Shown here: one piece after another, positions 27,450-28,022 of the stretch
Layout: each line of letters starts with the position of its first letter
How positions within the stretch are numbered: position 1 is the first letter of the stretch
Assembly: GCA_050250695.1 (NCBI GenBank)
Contig: JBFWOE010000026.1
Location: 1-28,022, forward strand
From: Ga0077527 sp050250695
GTDB taxonomy: Bacteria; Pseudomonadota; Gammaproteobacteria; Burkholderiales; SG8-41
Reading direction: 5' to 3'
Length of the DNA stretch: 28,022 nucleotides
Notes under the pieces: model-generated
What the model was told of the DNA's origin: nothing
Database searches by the model: none
Seen by the model: only the letters and a program-made list of their open reading frames with translations
Program-made: the position numbers and the translations under genes

Positions 27450-28022
27450 TTACTTCGTTGCGATCTGAGTCCAGACCTTGTCCGCAATCGCCTTGGTCAG
27501 CACGTCAGGCAGGGGCACGTAGTCCAGTTCCAGCGCCATGTCCTTGCCGTTCTTGAAGGCCCACTCGAAATACTTGAGCGCTTCCTGGGCGTTGGCCTTG
27601 TCTTTCGGGTTTTTGTACATCAGGATGAAAGAAGCGCCGGTGATCGGCCAGGAATTGGCGCCTTTCAGATTGACCAGCGAGATGCCCATGCCCGGCACGC
27701 TGAACCAGTCGGCGCCGGCGGCTGCTGCGGCGAAGGTGGTGTCGGACGGATCCACGTAGTTGCCGTCGGGATTGCGCAACTGCAGGTGGGGGATCTTGTT
27801 TTTCTTGGCGTAGGCGTATTCGACATAACCGATGGCGCCCTTGACGCGGTTCACGTTCCCGGCGACGCCTTCGTTGCCTTTGCCGCCGACCGAGGTCGGT
27901 GCGGGCCACTTGACTGCGGCGCCCTTGCCGACCTTGTCTTTCCACGCGCTGCTGGCTTCGGTCAGGTAGTCGGTGAAAATGAATGTCGTGCCCGAGCCGT
28001 CGGCACGATGCACTACGGTGAT
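27450..28022 (-). CDS. pstS: PstS, periplasmic phosphate-binding protein (C-terminal part, cut by window edge)
   Basis: Only the last 190 residues are in the window; the signal peptide and N-terminus lie beyond the right edge. The part present starts ITVVHRADGSGTT, where the R-x-DGSGTT stretch is the family phosphate-binding loop. It continues through KGNEGVAGNV, GAIGYVEYAYA and SWPITGASFILM, all typical of PstS, to the C-terminus DKVWTQIATK. PstS captures phosphate in the periplasm and hands it to PstCA. It is the first gene in the direction of transcription of the visible pst operon; any Pho box would be outside the window. Confidence 0.95.
   Translation of the reverse strand: MTVVHRADGSGTTFIFTDYLTEASSAWKDKVGKGAAVKWPAPTSVGGKGNEGVAGNVNRVKGAIGYVEYAYAKKNKIPHLQLRNPDGNYVDPSDTTFAAAAAGADWFSVPGMGISLVNLKGANSWPITGASFILMYKNPKDKANAQEALKYFEWAFKNGKDMALELDYVPLPDVLTKAIADKVWTQIATK

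Overview
The window is GC-rich chromosomal DNA whose gene order is typical of Betaproteobacteria: grpE / hemH-hrcA / nadK-recN / fur, bamE-dapB / carA-carB-greA / yhbY / rlmE-ftsH-folP-glmM / pstSCAB. Protein features agree, including beta-type BamE, Fur, PstB and FtsH. I cannot place it more precisely from sequence alone. About 24 genes are present. The first (grpE) and last (pstS) are cut by the window edges, and no gap exceeds about 150 bases.

Region 1 (1-3020) starts with the N-terminus of grpE on the minus strand, behind a heat-shock (sigma-32-like) promoter. Divergent to it are a DUF2249-hemerythrin gene and alanine dehydrogenase (ald). An alpha/beta hydrolase on the minus strand follows hemH. 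These three genes interrupt the usual grpE-hemH-hrcA neighbourhood. Region 2 (3025-10974) is core: hemH and hrcA on minus, with a CIRCE operator in the hrcA/nadK gap, then nadK and recN on plus, an MgtC/DUF4010 membrane protein and fur on minus, then bamE-dapB. Region 3 (11000-16813) holds a secreted dienelactone-hydrolase-like protein, then carA-carB behind a near-consensus promoter and a leader hairpin, then greA. Region 4 (16958-22358) holds yhbY (minus) divergent from rlmE-ftsH-folP-glmM. Region 5 (22393-24540) is accessory: an MFS transporter and an arsR-arsI pair that points to organoarsenical detoxification. Region 6 (24616-28022) is the high-affinity phosphate operon pstS-pstC-pstA-pstB on minus, with no phoU after pstB inside the window.

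I see no obviously new multi-gene defence or biosynthetic system. The most unusual signals are non-coding. (a) A ~20-bp AT-rich element occurs four times, always beside an accessory gene, and two copies lie as direct repeats around hemerythrin-ald. Each copy resembles an IHF site. (b) Inverted arrays of degenerate heptamers (GGTAAnn-type) abut the start codons of recN and glmM. With a different inverted repeat before folP, they leave three housekeeping genes without a visible Shine-Dalgarno sequence. (c) There are heat-shock control sites at grpE and hrcA. Both alpha/beta hydrolases also lack a canonical catalytic residue.
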